In this document: piece by piece, positions 61,550 to 64,000 of the stretch
Numbering within the stretch: position 1 is the first letter of the stretch
Layout of the letters: every line of letters begins with the position of its first letter
Assembly (NCBI RefSeq): GCF_002860325.1
Contig: NZ_PKOJ01000001.1
Span: 1,054,001 to 1,118,000 of the forward strand
Length of the DNA stretch: 64,000 nucleotides
Direction of reading: 5' to 3'
Source of the DNA: Neptunicoccus cionae
GTDB taxonomy: Bacteria; Pseudomonadota; Alphaproteobacteria; Rhodobacterales; Rhodobacteraceae
The notes under the pieces: generated by a model
Database searches by the model: none
The model's input: only the letters and a program-made list of their open reading frames with translations
Told to the model about the DNA's origin: nothing
Translations under genes and position numbers: made by a program

Positions 61550-62314
61550 TTAACTGCGTTCGTCCGCACCCATGCGCCGTTCCAGCCAGCGCACACCGGC
61601 GCTGATGATTAGAACCAGCACCAGATATTCCAGAATAAGAAATGTGTAGAGTTCCAGCGGGCGATATTCGCTGACCACCAGTTCGTTGGCGCGGCGGGTC
61701 AATTCCTGCATGCCAATGACGCTGGCGAATGCCGACATTTTAACGATGTAAATGAACTGGTTCGCCAGCGGTGGAAGGATGCGCCTGATCGCTTGGGGCA
61801 GGATCACATATCGCATGGTCTGGGCATAGCTCAGCCCGACAGTCTGGGCCGCTTCGGTCTGGCCGCGGGCGATGGATTGTATGCCGGAACGGTAGATCTC
61901 GGCCGTGAAGGCGCTGTCTGACAGGGCCAGTGTGATCACAGCCCCCCAGAAAGGATCTATCGGGATATTCAGCCCCATGGACTTGAAGATAATCGGCAGC
62001 CCGTAAAAGACCCAGAACAACATCGGTAGCAATGGAATCGAACGTACAAATTCTACATAGATGCGGTTAACAATTCGAAGCCAACGCCGATGGGACAGGG
62101 CGGGCAGAGCCACCAGCAGCCCGAGCGCAATGGAAAAAAACGCGGCAATCAGAGAGATCAGGATGGTGTTTCCCATCCCGTTTATCAGGAATTTGATATT
62201 GATCCAGCCGGATTTCGTAGTGGGATCAATAACATACCAGCCCCACACATCAGATGAGGCACAGCCGGAAAGTGTGAGCAGGATGAGGAAGGCTGAAAGG
62301 AGTTTCAAAGGCAC
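61550..62314 (-). CDS. Polar amino-acid ABC transporter permease with lipoprotein-like N-terminus
   Basis: A 254-residue HisM-type permease. Transmembrane segments begin near residue 50; the EAA loop is visible as QTEAAQTVGLSYAQTMRYVILPQAIRRILPP. Oddly the chain starts MPLKLLSAFLILLTLSGCAS, a good lipobox (LSGC, Cys18), before the usual first helix. It may be an extra anchored periplasmic segment or a mispredicted extension. One permease only, so the transporter is presumably a homodimer. Four bases from the ATPase. Confidence 0.92.
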   Translation of the reverse strand: MPLKLLSAFLILLTLSGCASSDVWGWYVIDPTTKSGWINIKFLINGMGNTILISLIAAFFSIALGLLVALPALSHRRWLRIVNRIYVEFVRSIPLLPMLFWVFYGLPIIFKSMGLNIPIDPFWGAVITLALSDSAFTAEIYRSGIQSIARGQTEAAQTVGLSYAQTMRYVILPQAIRRILPPLANQFIYIVKMSAFASVIGMQELTRRANELVVSEYRPLELYTFLILEYLVLVLIISAGVRWLERRMGADERS

Positions 62315-62317
62315 CCC

Positions 62318-63058
62318 CTAGTGCTGAAGTATCTGAGAGAGGAACTTTTGACAGCGCCCTGATTTAGGAGCAGTGAAAAACGGTTCGGGTGGACCGGCCT
62401 CTACAATTTCACCGCTGTCCATAAAGATCATCTGATCGGCAACCTTACGTGCAAAGCCCATTTCGTGCGTTACAACGATCATGGTCATTCCGTCCTGTGC
62501 CAGCGAAACCATTACGTCCAGCACTTCGGAGATCATCTCGGGATCAAGGGCCGAAGTGGGTTCGTCAAACAACATGACCTTTGGCTCCATTGTCAGACTG
62601 CGCGCGATCGCGACCCGTTGTTGCTGCCCCCCCGAAAGCTGTGAGGGGCGCTTGTCTGCCTGTTCGGGAATGCGCACCCGCTCCAGATAGTGCATTGCTC
62701 GATCGGTGGCTTCTGTACGGGACAGGCCACGGGCTTTCATTGGGCCAAGGATCAGATTGTCGAGCACGCTGAGATGGGGAAACAGATTGAATTGCTGGAA
62801 CACCATACCCACTTCGGAGCGGATGGTGGCGATGGCAGCTTTGTCATTGGTTAACTCTATGCCATCCACGCGGATGATGCCGCTTTGATGCTCCTCAAGC
62901 CGGTTGATGCATCGCACTACAGTGGATTTACCGGAACCCGACGGCCCGCAAATCACAACACGCTCCCCGGATTTAACGGTCAGATTGATGTCTTTAAGCA
63001 CATGAAAGTCGCCAAACCACTTGTTCACGCCGATCATTTCGATCTTGTTGTCAGACAT
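62318..63058 (-). CDS. Polar amino-acid ABC transporter ATPase
   Basis: A 246-residue GlnQ-type ATPase. Walker [11 protein letters not shown]-loop [16 protein letters not shown], signature [15 protein letters not shown], Walker [15 protein letters not shown], switch His in VVTHEMGFA. First gene of the operon; faces the substrate-binding protein gene 138 bases away. Confidence 0.95.
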   Translation of the reverse strand: MSDNKIEMIGVNKWFGDFHVLKDINLTVKSGERVVICGPSGSGKSTVVRCINRLEEHQSGIIRVDGIELTNDKAAIATIRSEVGMVFQQFNLFPHLSVLDNLILGPMKARGLSRTEATDRAMHYLERVRIPEQADKRPSQLSGGQQQRVAIARSLTMEPKVMLFDEPTSALDPEMISEVLDVMVSLAQDGMTMIVVTHEMGFARKVADQMIFMDSGEIVEAGPPEPFFTAPKSGRCQKFLSQILQH

Positions 63059-63196
63059 TGTGTCTCGTCATTCCCTGATTGGGGGTTACTTCCCCGAGGG
63101 GACGAATTCACTTGAGTTTAACGGGGGATTATTCCCTTATTCAACGATGAAACGCAGCCCGTCACAAAATGGTGCGGGGATGACATAAGGAAATTC

Positions 63197-63970
63197 ATGA
63201 TGAAGTTATGGAAAATCGGGATCACCGCAGCCCTCTTGAGCCTTGGAGCGGCCTTCGGTGCTTCAGCGCAATCCGCGTTGAATGAAATACTGGATAGCGG
63301 CACGTTGAAAGTTGGTACAACGGGGGATTGGAACCCGATGACGCTGAAAGATCCGGCAACAAACAGCTACAAAGGATATGATATTGATATCATGACCGAG
63401 CTGGCCAAAGATCTGGGTGTGGAGGTGGAATTCGTCCCCACAGATTGGAAAACGCTTGTGAATGGTGTGGTCGCGGGCAAATACCACCTGACGGGCTCGG
63501 CTTCTATTTCTGCCGCGCGCATGAAGGTTGCCGGATTTTCCGACAGCTATATCGCGGTAGAAATCGTGCCCTTCACTACGAAGGACAAAGCGGACCGGTT
63601 TGATGGGACGGACAGCATCAACAAGGCGGATGTGAAGGTTGCGACCACTCTTGGTACGTCGTTTGAAAAGATGGTGCGTGACTGGTATCCGGACGCAGAC
63701 ATCAAAGTCGTTGAGGCACCTGCGCGGGGGTTTCAGGAGGTTATCGCCGGTCGCGCGGATGTGTTCATCACTTCGAACATCGAAGGGTCCACGCTGGAAG
63801 CCAAGTTTCCGGTGACACGGGTCAAGAATGTGGAAGCTCCGTCGAGCACGCCGATTGCAATGATCATGCCGCAAGCGGATCAGGTCTGGATCAACTATGT
63901 GAATAACTGGATCGAATTGAAAAAAGGCGAAGGCTTTTTTGAAGCGACGCGGGAAAAATGGGGTCTTTGA
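63197..63970 (+). CDS. Periplasmic amino-acid ABC transporter substrate-binding protein
   Basis: A 257-residue SBP_bac_3 protein. Signal peptide residues 1-24 (cleavage near ASAQ). Typical strings are LKVGTTGDWNPMTLKD, YKGYDIDIMTELAKDLGV and DLIAGRADV-like GFQEVIAGRADVFITSN. Related members act as cyclohexadienyl dehydratases, which is an alternative. Start at 63197 or 63200 after AAGGA. Divergent from the ATPase and permease genes, with which it forms one uptake system, probably for the substrate of the DadA-like enzyme. Confidence 0.92.
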   Translation: MMKLWKIGITAALLSLGAAFGASAQSALNEILDSGTLKVGTTGDWNPMTLKDPATNSYKGYDIDIMTELAKDLGVEVEFVPTDWKTLVNGVVAGKYHLTGSASISAARMKVAGFSDSYIAVEIVPFTTKDKADRFDGTDSINKADVKVATTLGTSFEKMVRDWYPDADIKVVEAPARGFQEVIAGRADVFITSNIEGSTLEAKFPVTRVKNVEAPSSTPIAMIMPQADQVWINYVNNWIELKKGEGFFEATREKWGL

Positions 63971-64000
63971 ACCACCCTCAAAGACGCGCGAAAGGGCTGC

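Noticed and set aside
1-64000. Mobile elements, prophage, CRISPR, tRNA genes
   Set aside because: I looked for transposase/integrase motifs, regularly spaced repeats and tRNA T-loop signatures and found none.

Overview
The window is a 64 kb chromosomal stretch of an alphaproteobacterium of the Rhodobacteraceae/Roseobacter group. The evidence is gene order rather than any single marker: a ctaC-ctaB-small ORF-ctaG-coxC-surf1 cytochrome aa3 block without ctaD, followed by thrC and an M16 peptidase; an alphaproteobacterial RNase P RNA next to an AmpD-like amidase; DUF1127 and DUF1467 proteins; bioMNY; and a long mraZ leader of the kind that carries sRNA UpsM in Rhodobacter sphaeroides. It is gene-dense and mostly core. 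I see no transposase, integrase, phage gene, CRISPR array, tRNA or rRNA. All functions are calls from motifs and context; no search was run.

Layout. 0-2.2 kb: tellurite/toxic-anion type genes (telA partial, xpaC-like, terC family). 2.5-7.5 kb: cold shock protein, rluB, tadA, gatC, gatA, an Excalibur-type lipoprotein and an AmpD-type amidase whose 3' end runs into rnpB. 7.9-9.9 kb: a seven-haem c-type cytochrome with a TPR tail. 9.9-19.7 kb: the first half of the dcw cell-wall/division cluster (mraZ, rsmH, ftsL, ftsI, murE, murF, mraY, murD), with a long leader that holds MraZ boxes. The cluster stops at murD at a bidirectional terminator and is followed by convergent topA and dprA. 23.8-32.6 kb: tldD, the cytochrome oxidase assembly block, thrC and an M16 protease. 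32.6-36.7 kb: the biotin ECF transporter bioMNY, convergent with a divergent thiolase and a short AMP-forming ligase. 36.8-46.9 kb: pyrE, ybjN-like, proC, csaA, a hydroxyacid dehydrogenase, a sirtuin, a BI-1 membrane protein, DUF1127/LysR, a quinone oxidoreductase, an XRE regulator, hisN-like phosphatase, DUF1467 and methylmalonyl-CoA epimerase. 47-51 kb: a response regulator and a three-gene catabolic unit (diaminopropionate ammonia-lyase-like, M24 peptidase, Asp/Glu racemase-like) resembling part of an ectoine-utilisation set. 51-59.8 kb: valS, a small ORF, a HisC-like aminotransferase, cobS/cobT and a hybrid histidine kinase. 59.9-64 kb: a D-amino-acid dehydrogenase-like oxidase, an AhpD-like protein and a polar amino-acid ABC transporter.

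How it fits together. The strongest functional groups are peptidoglycan synthesis and division (dcw), aa3 oxidase biogenesis, biotin uptake with its linked acyl-CoA enzymes, cobalamin nucleotide-loop assembly (cobS/cobT) with a B12-pathway enzyme (mce), and uptake plus oxidation of an amino acid at the right end. The items most worth a second look are the thiolase/ligase pair beside bioY (the thiolase lacks its second catalytic Cys), the DpaL-M24-racemase operon, the seven-haem TPR cytochrome, the UpsM-like leader, the amidase/rnpB overlap, and a short extragenic element present in three places.
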